Shown here: piece after piece, positions 1-8,194 of the stretch | Layout: each line of letters begins with the position of its first letter | How positions within the stretch are numbered: position 1 is the stretch's first letter | NCBI GenBank assembly: GCA_003242645.1 | Contig: QGVC01000079.1 | Coordinates: forward strand, 1-12,009 | Reading direction: 5' to 3' | DNA length: 12,009 nt | Source: Pseudomonadota bacterium | GTDB taxonomy: Bacteria > Pseudomonadota > Alphaproteobacteria > Rhizobiales > Hyphomicrobiaceae | The notes under the pieces: model-generated | What the model saw: only the letters and a program-made list of their open reading frames with translations | Databases searched by the model: none | What the model was told of the DNA's origin: nothing | Translations under genes and position numbers: made by a program

Positions 1-272
1 AAAATCTGATCATGGTGCGCTGGGAGGCCGCGAAAGCAGGCACGCCCCCGATGGACGCAGCCTTCCACGAGGGGGCTATCCGCTATTTGAGGGAAGCTGG
101 TATCTGGAAGCCTGAGCATCAGGAGTGGCAGGATCGGACTTTGAAGCGCCATTCGACTTTGCAAGCGGCTTGGAAAGAGATGATGGCGACAGAGGCCGCC
201 AAGAAGGCGGACCCGGAAAGCTTGCAGAAGATCTGGGAAAAGCAACGAGCTGAGGCGCTGAAGTCGCTCTAA
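1..272 (+). CDS. TAXI-family TRAP transporter solute-binding protein, C-terminal end (partial)
   Basis: The reading frame is open from base 3 and ends with TAA at 270-272, so only about the last 89 residues are present. The segment FHEGAIRYLREAGIWKPEH resembles the C-terminus of TAXI-type periplasmic binding proteins, where a similar 'H-P-G-A-I-R-Y-Y-x-E-x-G-L-W' stretch is followed by a charged amphipathic helix. Such proteins capture an organic acid in the periplasm and hand it to a TRAP permease. The fused TRAP permease gene follows 72 bp downstream on the same strand, which strongly supports the call. The ligand pocket lies outside the window, so the substrate cannot be inferred here. An ATG at 12 is internal and not the start. 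Confidence 0.8.
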   Translation, partial: NLIMVRWEAAKAGTPPMDAAFHEGAIRYLREAGIWKPEHQEWQDRTLKRHSTLQAAWKEMMATEAAKKADPESLQKIWEKQRAEALKSL

Positions 273-277
273 TTTCC

Positions 278-314
278 GGGATATTTGGGCCGAGTGAGGG
301 CTCCCATATGTCCC
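278..314 (+). promoter_or_regulatory. Intercistronic hairpin between binding-protein and permease genes
   Basis: Bases 278-289 pair with 303-314: ten Watson-Crick pairs, one G-U pair (282/310) and one T-T mismatch (285/307), capped by a short inner pairing (290-291 with 299-300) and a 7-base loop. It begins six bases after the stop codon of the binding-protein gene. No T-tract follows, so it is not a classical terminator. Known transporter operons often carry such hairpins, which protect the upstream mRNA from 3' decay or attenuate transcription so that the binding protein is made in excess over the permease. That role here is inference. Confidence 0.5.
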
Positions 315-344
315 TTGCGCGATTAGCTCCGGGTGAAATCTCTA

Positions 345-2303
345 ATGACGACATCCCCGAACGCAGCCGCTGATGCGCCCAAACATTCTGTTGAAGATCC
401 TGAAGCTCGTTCAGTGCGCTTGAAGGGAGCTGCGTTCTGGGTTGCGTTTGTGCTGACTGTGGTTGGCCTCACGATTTCCGTTAACCAGATTTTCAACCTG
501 GGATTGGCTGGATTTCGCCCGGTTAGCACCGCTTACTATTATTTGATCATCGGCTTTTTCGTTGGCGTTGGTTATCTTGCTTTTCCGGCGCGCAAAGGCG
601 ACGGAGCCGTCCGTTGGTACGACTGGCTGTTAGTTGGCCTTGTAACCTGCTCATCGTTCTGGATAGCCAGTCGCGCACAGTTTATCATTGATCGCGGATG
701 GAATCTTGAGGCGCCATTCGAAGGCACGTTAGTCGCCGGGCTCTATGTGTTGCTGGCGCTCGAAGCGCTGCGTCGCACCGGAGAAATTATCCTATTCATA
801 TTCTGTATCATTTTCGCGACCTATCCCCTCTATGCGGATTATATGCCCGGTTTTCTGTGGGGCGTACAGCTCGATCTTGGCCAGGCGGTGCGCGAGCACA
901 CTTATGGGCTTGAAAGCATTATCGGCATCCCAATGCAGGTCGTAGCCGACACCTTAATCGGGTTCATTGTTTTTGGAGTGGTGCTGGCCAATACGGGTGG
1001 CGGCAAATTTTTCATGGATTTCGCTTCTGCGGTGATGGGCTCGGCGCGAGGCGGGCCTGCCAAAGTGGCTGTCGTTTCTTCAGGCTTGTTTGGAATGCTC
1101 TCGGGCAGTCCAACCTCCAACGTATTGACGACGGGATCCCTGACGATCCCCACGATGAAACGATGCGGTTACCCGGCGACGTACGCGGGTGCCGTTGAAG
1201 CCTGCGCGTCGACGGGTGGATGCCTGATGCCGCCAGTCATGGGGGCTGCCGCCTTTATCATGGCGAACTTCTTGAATGTTCCCTATGCAGAAGTTGTGAA
1301 AGCTGCATTCCTGCCAGCGATTCTGTTTTACCTTGCATTGGTGCTTCAGACAGATTTTTATGCGGCACGGAACAATCTAAGAGGTGTTGATCGCAAGGAG
1401 ACGCCGCCCATTTTTTCAACTTTGGTTTCGGGCTGGTATTACATTCTCGCGCTCGTTGGGCTTACCGTATTGTTGCTTGTTTGGCGCGTGGAGAGCGAAG
1501 CTCCCTTCTGGGTTTCTCTGTTTTTGCTCGGAGTTGCCATTCTGCGCGCCCGAGCGTTAGGATTTGATTTGCGCGCTTTTTGTCAGCTCATCGTCGACGT
1601 CGGCCAAGCGGTGGCACAGCTCGTCTGTCTCCTAGCCGGGATAGGATTGATCATTGGAGCTATGTCCGTAACCGGCGTGGCCAACTCGTTTTCGAGAGAG
1701 CTTGTACAGTATGCCGGTGGCAACCTTGCTTTGCTGCTCGCCGTCGGGGCCATAACGAGCTTCATTCTCGGAATGGGAATGACGGCGTCGGCCTGTTACA
1801 TCTTTCTCGCCATCGTCCTGGCACCGGCATTGGTGCAGATGAATATCGATCCAATGGCAGCCCATCTATATATCTTTTATTGGGGTATCGTATCGTTCAT
1901 TACTCCTCCCGTGGCGCTTGCCGCCATCGCTGCCGCATCTATTGCCAAGGCGGATGCCATGGCAGTTGGCTTCAAGTCTCTAAGAGTGGGCTCGCTGCTC
2001 CTGTTGTTGCCAGTCCTGTTTGTCCTACAGCCGGCTTTAATCCTAAAAGGGCCGTGGGAGATCATTCTGCAGTCCGCTTTGACCGCGACGGTTGCGGTGG
2101 TTTTTCTGGCAGCGGCCTTCGAGGGCTATCTCTGGTGGGTGGGATCTCTACCGATCTGGTCACGAGTGTGCCTTGGCTTCGCTGGAATAACGCTTTTCAT
2201 CCCTGAACTTTATACTGATCTTTTCGGCGGTGTGTTGGGACTGATTACTGTGACGGCGACCGCTGTTGTAAACCGAAACCAGCGGAGGATTTTGTCGGGT
2301 TGA
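345..2303 (+). CDS. TRAP transporter fused permease, 4TM/12TM type (DctQM fusion, TAXI system)
   Basis: This inner-membrane protein of about 652 residues is the permease of a TRAP transporter. The family imports organic acids using an ion gradient together with a periplasmic binding protein, here the one encoded just upstream. The N-terminal part (about residues 30-165) is hydrophobic with several helices and corresponds to the small DctQ-like subunit. From about residue 190 the DctM-like part shows GMLSGSPTSNVLTTG (250-264), GGCLMPPVMG (291-300), GMGMTASACY (476-485) and FITPPVALAA (518-527), all typical of TAXI-linked fused permeases. Extra hydrophobic segments follow near the C-terminus. 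I chose ATG 345 because GGGTGA at 331-336 lies eight bases upstream; an in-frame GTG at 333 has no visible ribosome site. The stop overlaps the next start in TTGA. Substrate unknown. Confidence 0.92.
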   Translation: MTTSPNAAADAPKHSVEDPEARSVRLKGAAFWVAFVLTVVGLTISVNQIFNLGLAGFRPVSTAYYYLIIGFFVGVGYLAFPARKGDGAVRWYDWLLVGLVTCSSFWIASRAQFIIDRGWNLEAPFEGTLVAGLYVLLALEALRRTGEIILFIFCIIFATYPLYADYMPGFLWGVQLDLGQAVREHTYGLESIIGIPMQVVADTLIGFIVFGVVLANTGGGKFFMDFASAVMGSARGGPAKVAVVSSGLFGMLSGSPTSNVLTTGSLTIPTMKRCGYPATYAGAVEACASTGGCLMPPVMGAAAFIMANFLNVPYAEVVKAAFLPAILFYLALVLQTDFYAARNNLRGVDRKETPPIFSTLVSGWYYILALVGLTVLLLVWRVESEAPFWVSLFLLGVAILRARALGFDLRAFCQLIVDVGQAVAQLVCLLAGIGLIIGAMSVTGVANSFSRELVQYAGGNLALLLAVGAITSFILGMGMTASACYIFLAIVLAPALVQMNIDPMAAHLYIFYWGIVSFITPPVALAAIAAASIAKADAMAVGFKSLRVGSLLLLLPVLFVLQPALILKGPWEIILQSALTATVAVVFLAAAFEGYLWWVGSLPIWSRVCLGFAGITLFIPELYTDLFGGVLGLITVTATAVVNRNQRRILSG

Positions 2304-4069
2304 GCGAGAGCGAGATGGAAGAGGCGTACAGTGCAATCGCGCCCGATACGACGGGCCTAAACTTCTACACAGCTGATCCGTCGCTTTCGGCCTTGCTGGA
2401 TATCTATCTCGATCACGATATCCGGCGGCATATCGAGCCGCACTTGGTCGCATTAGGGGCCGAAGCAGGAGGTCGCCTCGACGAGTGCGCTCGCTTGGCC
2501 GACCGCCATCCGCCGATCTTACACCATCGCGATCGATATGGTCGCGACATCCAGACCATTGAGTATCACCCAGCTTATCGGGAGTTAGAGGAAGCGGCCT
2601 TCGGACGTTACGGGATACACGCCATGTCGCACCGGGAAGGTATTCTCGGGTGGCCTCGCAAGTATCCCGCAGTTGCCAAGCACGCGTTTACTTACCTTTT
2701 CAATCAGGCTGAGTTCGGTCTGGGCTGCCCCATCAACGTGACAGACGGCGCCGCGATGCTACTCGACCGTTACGGCAGCGAGGATCTGAAAGCGCGCTAT
2801 TTAGATGGGCTTACCACCACGGATATGTCTCGTCTTACGCAGGGCGCGCAGTTCATGACCGAAAAGGAGGGTGGCTCCGACGTCGGTCGGTCAACGACAC
2901 GCGCCGTTCCGGAGGGCGATCACTGGCGTCTTTATGGTGAAAAATGGTTTTGTTCGAATGCAGACGCCAAGATTGCGATGCTTCTGGCGCGCCCGGAAGG
3001 AGCACCGGAAGGCACTCGCGGGCTAGGCCTTTTTCTGATGCCGCGCTTCCTCGAAGACGGCTCTCCCAACCATTATCGGATTGTACGGCTGAAGGATAAG
3101 CTCGGTACCCGGTCGATGGCGTCGGGGGAAATCAAGCTCGAGGGCGCTGTGGCGTATGCCGTCGGCAGGCTCGACCGCGGCTTTGTGCAAATGGCGGAGA
3201 TGGTGAATTGGTCGCGGCTGTCGAACGGGGTGAAGTCCGCCGCACTTATGCGTCGCGCGCTCCACGACTCGCTAACGGTGGCTCGAAATCGTGTGGTTTT
3301 CGGGCGCCGCATTATCGATCACCCATTGGCGCGGCGTCAGTTACTGAAAATGATGCTTCCGCTGGAGCAGGCGCTGTCGCTGTGTTTTGCAACTGCCAAC
3401 GCGTTGGATCACGCCGAGCAGGGTCGTAGCCAGGCAGCGGCAGCATTGGTACGGATACTGACGCCGGTTCTCAAGTACCGGGCGACTCGCGATGCGAGAA
3501 AGGTCTGCGGCGACGCCATGGAGTTGCGCGGGGGTATAGGTTACATCGAGGAATTTGTCACCCCGCGCCTGCTTCGGGACGCACATCTCGGTTCGATCTG
3601 GGAAGGAACTGGGAACATCGTAGCGCTAGATGCCGTTCGTCGCGCAATTGGTCGGCACGGGGCCGAGTCGGCGCTGGCCGACGATCTCCACAGTCGTTTG
3701 AGAGAAGCAGAAGGCGTTCCCGACAGTTATCGGGATCGCCTGAAATTTTTGGTCGATAAGGCAATCGGATTTGTCCGCCACGTCGCTGACAGAAGCGATC
3801 TCGAGGCCGACGCCAGACGGGCAACTAGCATGCTTTATCATGTCACCAGTGCGGTGATGTTCGCTTGGGAAGCTGCACACATTCATGCCATCCGCGGTGA
3901 TGCGCGGCGGCTTCTCTTGTCCTTACTGGTACTCAACCATCGACTGACAGGTCACGATCCCTTTGCCGTTTCGGCAGGTGAGCAGGAAGAACGCGTTGCC
4001 GACCTTCTCTTGTCTGAGCGCCCGGTTCCAATGGAAACTGCGGCGGCGATCGTCACGAGGGCAAGCTAA
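2300..4069 (+). CDS. Acyl-CoA dehydrogenase, AidB-like large form
   Basis: A flavoprotein of 589 residues, about 200 longer than a normal acyl-CoA dehydrogenase and close to AidB-like proteins, which carry extra N- and C-terminal domains. Visible landmarks are GAQFMTEKEGGSD (182-194, flavin and substrate region), RLKDKLGTRSMAS (263-275), RVVFG (331-335), MELRGGIGYIEE (407-418) and SIWEGTGNI (432-440). Glu435 sits where AidB and medium-chain dehydrogenases carry the catalytic base, so it is probably an active FAD enzyme. E. coli AidB is linked to alkylation stress, but here the gene lies among transporter and dehydrogenase genes, favouring a catabolic role. The start is uncertain: TTG 2300 overlaps the permease stop and follows GGAGG (2284-2288); ATG 2315 is the alternative. 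Confidence 0.85.
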   Translation: MSESEMEEAYSAIAPDTTGLNFYTADPSLSALLDIYLDHDIRRHIEPHLVALGAEAGGRLDECARLADRHPPILHHRDRYGRDIQTIEYHPAYRELEEAAFGRYGIHAMSHREGILGWPRKYPAVAKHAFTYLFNQAEFGLGCPINVTDGAAMLLDRYGSEDLKARYLDGLTTTDMSRLTQGAQFMTEKEGGSDVGRSTTRAVPEGDHWRLYGEKWFCSNADAKIAMLLARPEGAPEGTRGLGLFLMPRFLEDGSPNHYRIVRLKDKLGTRSMASGEIKLEGAVAYAVGRLDRGFVQMAEMVNWSRLSNGVKSAALMRRALHDSLTVARNRVVFGRRIIDHPLARRQLLKMMLPLEQALSLCFATANALDHAEQGRSQAAAALVRILTPVLKYRATRDARKVCGDAMELRGGIGYIEEFVTPRLLRDAHLGSIWEGTGNIVALDAVRRAIGRHGAESALADDLHSRLREAEGVPDSYRDRLKFLVDKAIGFVRHVADRSDLEADARRATSMLYHVTSAVMFAWEAAHIHAIRGDARRLLLSLLVLNHRLTGHDPFAVSAGEQEERVADLLLSERPVPMETAAAIVTRAS

Positions 4070-4074
4070 ACTCC

Positions 4075-5190
4075 ATGAACGAGGGAAACGAAACGCTCGC
4101 TTTGTTGCGTGAGACCGTCGCCCGGACGGTGCCATTTGACGGCGACCGAATTCGCCGTGTGCGCGGACAGACCCCAGATTTCGATCGAAGTGTCTGGAGG
4201 CGGATGGCGGAGCAGGGCTGGTTTTCCATCTTGATACCGGAAGAAGATGGCGGCCTTGGCCTTGGCTTGGAAGCGGCTGCCACCGTCGCCGAACAACTGG
4301 GTATGTCCTGCGCCCCGGAGCCATTTGTCATGGCGGGCGTCCTCGTGCCAGCGCTCCTGGCTCGCATGACTGATCGGCAAATGAGGAATGAACAATTACC
4401 GCCTTTGCTGGCCGGAGACAGGATCGTTTCGTTCGCTTGGCAATCGCCCAATGGTTCGCTGAATCCAGTCGATACAGAAATCAGGGCAACGAAGTTGAGC
4501 GACGGCATCTCGCTGTCAGGTCGATGCCGTTTCGTAACGCCGGCAGATCCGGACGCATTCATTCTGCTGGCTCGTAGTCCGGAAGGCTTGCTACTAGCGT
4601 CAGTTCCTCGGGAGCTCGTTGCCGCTCACCGAGTGCTAGAATCGGGCCCTGACGGTGTCTTCACCGCTCAGCTTACGCTCTCCGGCTTACGATTACCTCG
4701 TTCTGCAATTCTCATGGAGGGAGAAGATGTCGGGCTTGTTGTCGGTGACGCGTTGAATTGTGCGGTTATCGCTCAGAGCGCGGAGTTATGCGGCTTAATG
4801 CAGCGAGCGTTTTCAATGACGCTCGACTATCTGCGGACGCGTCATCAATTCGGGGTTCCTATCGGCAGCTTTCAAGCATTGCAGCATCGCTGCGTCGACC
4901 TCTTTATTCAGCAAGAGCTCGCCCGGCACGCGACGGCTGCTGCAATTCGCGCAGCTGGTCAAGGGGTGACTGGCCGCAAGCTTGCGTTGGCCGCTTCGAG
5001 CGCCAAAGCCAGAGCCGCGTATGCTGCTACGCTGATCACTACGCAGGCGATTCAGCTGCACGGTGCGATCGGTTTTACCGATGAATATGACCTCGGACTC
5101 TACGTCAACCGTACGGCTCGGCTTGCCGCCAGTCTCGGCAACGCTGCCTGGCATCGCCGTCGCTATGCAGATCTGAGCGAAGGAGCTTGA
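4075..5190 (+). CDS. Acyl-CoA dehydrogenase family protein, probable non-catalytic partner subunit
   Basis: This 371-residue protein has the acyl-CoA dehydrogenase fold: the N-terminal helical segment includes GWFSILIPEEDGGLGLGL (48-65), RTRHQFGVPIGSFQALQH (254-271) is the usual FAD-contacting stretch, and QLHGAIGFTDEYDL (327-340) is the C-terminal flavin motif. It lacks the 'Y-E-G-T' glutamate near the C-terminus (residues 346-357 read RTARLAASLGNA). At the alternative base position on the earlier helix (about 226-236) it reads ALNCAVIAQSA, with no glutamate. This matches the smaller partner in heteromeric alpha2beta2 dehydrogenases such as the mycobacterial FadE pairs of steroid side-chain degradation. 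It starts five bases after the previous stop with a weak site (GAGGG 4057-4061), and its stop is two bases before the next ATG. Its role as partner of the following gene is inferred. Confidence 0.85.
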   Translation: MNEGNETLALLRETVARTVPFDGDRIRRVRGQTPDFDRSVWRRMAEQGWFSILIPEEDGGLGLGLEAAATVAEQLGMSCAPEPFVMAGVLVPALLARMTDRQMRNEQLPPLLAGDRIVSFAWQSPNGSLNPVDTEIRATKLSDGISLSGRCRFVTPADPDAFILLARSPEGLLLASVPRELVAAHRVLESGPDGVFTAQLTLSGLRLPRSAILMEGEDVGLVVGDALNCAVIAQSAELCGLMQRAFSMTLDYLRTRHQFGVPIGSFQALQHRCVDLFIQQELARHATAAAIRAAGQGVTGRKLALAASSAKARAAYAATLITTQAIQLHGAIGFTDEYDLGLYVNRTARLAASLGNAAWHRRRYADLSEGA

Positions 5191-5192
5191 CC

Positions 5193-6371
5193 ATGAGCTT
5201 CCAGTACGGTGTCCAGCAGGAGCGGGACTGGAATGCGTTGTCGAATGACGAATTCCGCCAGATCATTCGGCACGAGTTCGAAGCACATTATCCTTCTCAC
5301 TTAAGATATCCGCCTCGGCGCCTGCGCTGGCATGAAAACAAGGATTGGTACTTGCGCATGGCAGCCAAGGGGTGGATTGCCCCAAACTGGCCGGTGGAAT
5401 ACGGCGGCATGGGTCTATCGCCGGCAAAGTTGCTTATCTTCTATGAGGAGTGTGAACGCTGGGGAATAGCGCGTTTTCAGGACCACGGCATCCTGATGCT
5501 TGGCCCTCTCCTGATCAAGTGGGGGACAGAGGAGCAGCGTCGAAGATATCTACCAAAAATATTGTCTTGCGAGGAAATCTGGTGCCAAGGCTATTCGGAA
5601 CCGGACGCTGGTTCTGATCTCGCCAGTTTGAAAACGACGGCGGTCCTAGAAGGTGATGAGTTCGTCATCACGGGCCAGAAGATTTGGACAACTTTGGCCC
5701 AGGATGCCACTCACATGTTCCTGTTGGCGCGGACGGATCCTCACGTCAAGAAGCAGCAAGGCATCAGCTTCTTGCTTCTCGACCTTAATCAAAAAGGCGT
5801 CACCATCCGGCCGATCCGTGACATCGCCGGGCATGAGGAATTCTGCGAAGTTTTTTTGGACGGGGCACGCACGCATGTTTCCAATCTGGTCGGCGGATTG
5901 AACAACGGCTGGACGGTCGCGAAGTCGCTGCTCGGATTCGAGCGTATCCATATCGGCAGCCCCAAGATGCCGGAGTATGGGCTGACCATCCTGGAAAATG
6001 TGGCGCGCGCCTGTGGAGCTTGGGACGACCCCGTCTTTCGTGACAAATACGCATTTCTGAAACTGGACGTGGCGCACTTGGCAGACGCTTATAACCATTA
6101 TGCAGGTATCGTTATCCGTGGCGAACCTCTCGGAAGTGACGTTTCTTATCTGAAAATCTGGGCGACAGAGACATTCCAGCGCATAGCCGATCTGATCGTC
6201 GAAACGGCTGGACCGTTCGCAGCGATCCGGGGCCCAGTGAAGATTGGCAACAGCGAGATCGACATTCTTGCCACATTCTACAAGGCAAGACCGCCGACGA
6301 TTTATGGTGGGACGAATGAGATCCAGCGCAATATCATCGCTCAGCAAGTGTTGAACTTGCCGCGGCGGTAG
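5193..6371 (+). CDS. Acyl-CoA dehydrogenase, probable catalytic subunit
   Basis: A 392-residue FAD enzyme that introduces an alpha,beta double bond into an acyl-CoA. It has GWIAPNWPVEYGGMG (60-74), the substrate/flavin motif WCQGYSEPDAGSDLASLKT (130-148), GQKIWTT (161-167), and PTIYGGTNEIQRNIIA (368-383) at the C-terminus. The position of the medium-chain base in 'Y-E-G-T' is glycine here (YGGT), as in long-chain dehydrogenases; their base lies in an 'E-R' pair on an earlier helix, matched by Glu250 in GFERIHIG. ATG 5193 is preferred: AGGAG at 5181-5185 is seven bases upstream, whereas an in-frame TTG at 5187 is too close to it. As last intact gene of the operon, it probably forms a hetero-oligomer with the preceding product. 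The substrate is unknown; steroid-like, branched or aromatic side-chain acids are possible. Confidence 0.88.
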   Translation: MSFQYGVQQERDWNALSNDEFRQIIRHEFEAHYPSHLRYPPRRLRWHENKDWYLRMAAKGWIAPNWPVEYGGMGLSPAKLLIFYEECERWGIARFQDHGILMLGPLLIKWGTEEQRRRYLPKILSCEEIWCQGYSEPDAGSDLASLKTTAVLEGDEFVITGQKIWTTLAQDATHMFLLARTDPHVKKQQGISFLLLDLNQKGVTIRPIRDIAGHEEFCEVFLDGARTHVSNLVGGLNNGWTVAKSLLGFERIHIGSPKMPEYGLTILENVARACGAWDDPVFRDKYAFLKLDVAHLADAYNHYAGIVIRGEPLGSDVSYLKIWATETFQRIADLIVETAGPFAAIRGPVKIGNSEIDILATFYKARPPTIYGGTNEIQRNIIAQQVLNLPRR

Positions 6372-6458
6372 ATGGTGATTCGTGCGCGACTCGGTAATGG
6401 CAGTCGCAGATGGTCGAAGGAGCACGCAGCCTTAGGGCCCTTCCTGTGATCCTTCTTG

Positions 6459-6759
6459 CCTGACCAGCCCCTTAAGCGGCTCTTCGGCCGGCAGCATATG
6501 TTTGACGACTGGTTAACTTGGCGCCAATACAAGGTGCGCAACCGCACACAACCATGGTCACCGTTCCGGTGCTGCCGGAACTGAGAGCTCTACAGGTGAC
6601 CTGACATCCCTTGTCACGGAGCGTGGCCAACCATTCACAGCGGCAGGTCACGAACTGGTTTCGCGATCGATGTCGGGAAAGCGGGGCTGATCGCTCTGCG
6701 CATGGTTTGCGGAAGCCGCGGCTACGATCTCCCGGAACGGGTGCATCCGCTCGCTCTAG
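6459..6759 (+). pseudogene. Decayed tyrosine recombinase (phage/island integrase) fragment
   Basis: No intact gene fills the 484 bases from 6372 to 6855, but pieces of one tyrosine-recombinase can be read in changing frames. FGRQHMFDDWLTWRQYK is at 6483-6533, VTVPVLPELRAL at 6557-6592, GDLTSLVTERGQPFTAAG at 6595-6648, NWFRDRCRES followed by SAHGLRK at 6653-6715, and AAATISRNG at 6715-6741. In order, these match the central and C-terminal parts of rhizobial-type integrases, including the catalytic H-x-L-R box (AHGLR). At least three frameshifts and two in-frame stops separate them. The region of the first catalytic arginine is deleted or unrecognisable, and no nucleophile-tyrosine segment was found after 6759. 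The gene is surely inactive. It lies about 100 bases from the 3' end of the tRNA-Leu gene, a classical integration site. Confidence 0.8.
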
Positions 6760-6855
6760 GCACAGGAGCGGCTTCCCGAGGCAGGACAGCCTCCGACCTT
6801 AGGGGCTCAGAGCAGCAAACTTGGGCGAGAAGGGTCAAAGGTGGGGCTAGCGAGA

Positions 6856-6942
<87 letters not shown>

Positions 6943-6959
6943 ACGTCGATGCGGCTCAT

Positions 6960-6988
6960 GAGTTAGAGCCGAGCGCTTCCAATGTCAA
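6960..6988 (-). promoter_or_regulatory. Probable promoter of tRNA-Leu
   Basis: On the - strand a perfect -35 hexamer TTGACA (6988-6983) is followed by weak -10 candidates: TCTAAC after 15 bases (6967-6962) or TAACTC after 17 bases (6965-6960). Either would start transcription roughly 10-15 bases before the mature tRNA 5' end at 6942. The -35 match is clear and the -10 is poor, which is common in alphaproteobacteria. Confidence 0.45.
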
Positions 6989-7080
6989 TTGTGCGGGCCG
7001 TCACTTCACAGGGCCTGGGCGGTCGTATATTGCTGCCCCTCAAGAATATATGGGCAGCGGATGGCAGGAGATCCACTGGC

Positions 7081-8064
7081 ATGTCGGCAAACCTCGCCTT
7101 CGGCGGTCTGGTGACCGTGTTTGGCGGATCGGGGTTCGTAGGCCGCTATGCGGTTCAACGGCTGGCCCGCCGCGGGTGGCGGATCAGAGCAGCCGTGAGG
7201 CGTCCAGACCTCGCCGGCCATCTGCAGCCGATGGGCCGGCTCGGGCAGATCCACGCCGTTCAGGCCAACGTGCGCTATCCGGAGTCGGTCGCCAACGCGG
7301 TCAGGGATGCAACGGCAGTAGTCAATGCCGTCGGCATTCTGACCCCCACCGGAAGGCAGACGTTCACTGCCGTGCACGTACAAGGTGCCCGTGCCGTGGC
7401 CAGGGCCGCGCGCGAGGCTGGAGCCAAGCGCTTCATCCACATTTCGGCTATCGGTGCCGATCCGAAGAGCCGGTCAGCCTACGCCCGCACGAAGGCGGAA
7501 TCCGAACAGGCCGTCCTGGAGGAGTTCCCCGATGCCATCATCATCCGCCCCTCCATCGTCTTCGGCCCCGAGGATGACTTCTTCAACCGCTTTGCGGCCA
7601 TGGCTCGCTTCGCGCCGCTCCTGCCACTGATCGGCGGGGGACGGACGCGCTTCCAGCCGGTCTATGCGGGCGATCTCGGTGGCGCTATAGCCAATGCTGT
7701 CGAAGGGGCGGGAAAACCGGGCACGATCTACGAGGCCGGCGGCCCGGAGATCTTCACCTTCCGCGAGCTGCTGGACAAGACCCAGGAATGGATCGATCAG
7801 GACCGCCCTTACCTTCCACTTCCATTCTGGCTGGCGAGCCTGCTCGCACTGCTGACGTGGCCGCTGCCGAACAGCATTCGGCCGATCACTCTCGACCAAG
7901 TGCGCCTGCTCAAGAAGGACAACGTCGTCAGCCCAGCTGCCAAGCAGGAAGGCCGGACATTGGAGGGCCTTGGCGTGCCGCACCTCCACACGATTGAGTC
8001 GATCGTGCCCGCCTACCTGGAGCCCTATAGGCCGCGGGGCCAGTTTGCGCGGTATCGTGGTTAA
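7081..8064 (+). CDS. Complex I NDUFA9-like subunit, atypical extended SDR family
   Basis: A 327-residue NAD(P)-binding Rossmann protein. Near the N-terminus is VTVFGGSGFVGRYAV (11-25) with the dinucleotide-binding G-x-x-G-x-x-G pattern, then AVRRPDLAGHLQPMG (37-51). HISAIGADPKSRSAYARTK (119-137) includes a Y133-x-x-x-K137 pair at the SDR active-site position, and RPSIVFGPEDDFFNRF (155-170) follows. These are hallmarks of the NDUFA9-like family. Its mitochondrial members bind NADPH in respiratory complex I and help stabilise it; alphaproteobacterial homologues are regarded as accessory subunits of the same complex. ATG 7081 is chosen because AGGAG (7066-7070) is ten bases upstream; a frame extension to ATG 6982 would run through the tRNA promoter and adds residues unlike the family. 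It is divergent from the tRNA and ends before a strong terminator. Confidence 0.88.
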   Translation: MSANLAFGGLVTVFGGSGFVGRYAVQRLARRGWRIRAAVRRPDLAGHLQPMGRLGQIHAVQANVRYPESVANAVRDATAVVNAVGILTPTGRQTFTAVHVQGARAVARAAREAGAKRFIHISAIGADPKSRSAYARTKAESEQAVLEEFPDAIIIRPSIVFGPEDDFFNRFAAMARFAPLLPLIGGGRTRFQPVYAGDLGGAIANAVEGAGKPGTIYEAGGPEIFTFRELLDKTQEWIDQDRPYLPLPFWLASLLALLTWPLPNSIRPITLDQVRLLKKDNVVSPAAKQEGRTLEGLGVPHLHTIESIVPAYLEPYRPRGQFARYRG

Positions 8065-8140
8065 GCGGGGTTCGACCAAGGCTGGCCGGCACACCACCCT
8101 GGACCAGCATGAGTAGGCGTACCACGGCAAACAAATAAAG

Positions 8141-8169
8141 AGCGCTCCGCTCGATCTCGAGGGAGCGCT
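8141..8169. terminator. Strong bidirectional intrinsic terminator
   Basis: AGCGCTCC (8141-8148) pairs with GGAGCGCT (8162-8169). Inside, CTCG (8150-8153) pairs with CGAG (8158-8161) around an ATCT tetraloop, with one bulged base at 8149, giving 12 pairs in all. On the - strand the stem is followed by the T-rich CTTTATTTGTTTG, and on the + strand by TCTGCTTTCTC. It sits between two convergent units: the NDUFA9-like gene (+) and the Hsp20-DUF1150 operon (-). It most likely ends both, with the better T-tract on the heat-shock side. Confidence 0.85.
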
Positions 8170-8194
8170 TCTGCTTTCTCAGAGATGTTCGGCC

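Noticed and set aside
1580..2206. 208-codon + strand frame inside the permease gene
   Set aside because: It overlaps the transmembrane DctM region, whose family motifs are in the other frame; the alternative product is Arg/Gly-rich and unlike any family.
6386..6407. Six-bp hairpin (GCGACT/AGTCGC) after the last dehydrogenase as the operon terminator
   Set aside because: The stem is short, the loop is ten bases and no T-tract follows. Transcription may end elsewhere in the integrase remains.
5646..6425. 259-codon open frame on the - strand under the third dehydrogenase gene
   Set aside because: It lies antisense to a well-supported enzyme, has no recognisable motif or ribosome site, and is explained by the codon pattern of the true gene.
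1..6855. Second copy of the tRNA 3' end (att site) within the window
   Set aside because: I looked for a repeat of the tRNA-Leu 3' end on both strands and saw none, so the other island boundary would have to lie beyond the left edge.
6982..7080. Upstream ATG 6982 as start of the NDUFA9-like gene
   Set aside because: It would add 33 residues unlike the family and overlap the tRNA promoter; ATG 7081 has a good AGGAG site.
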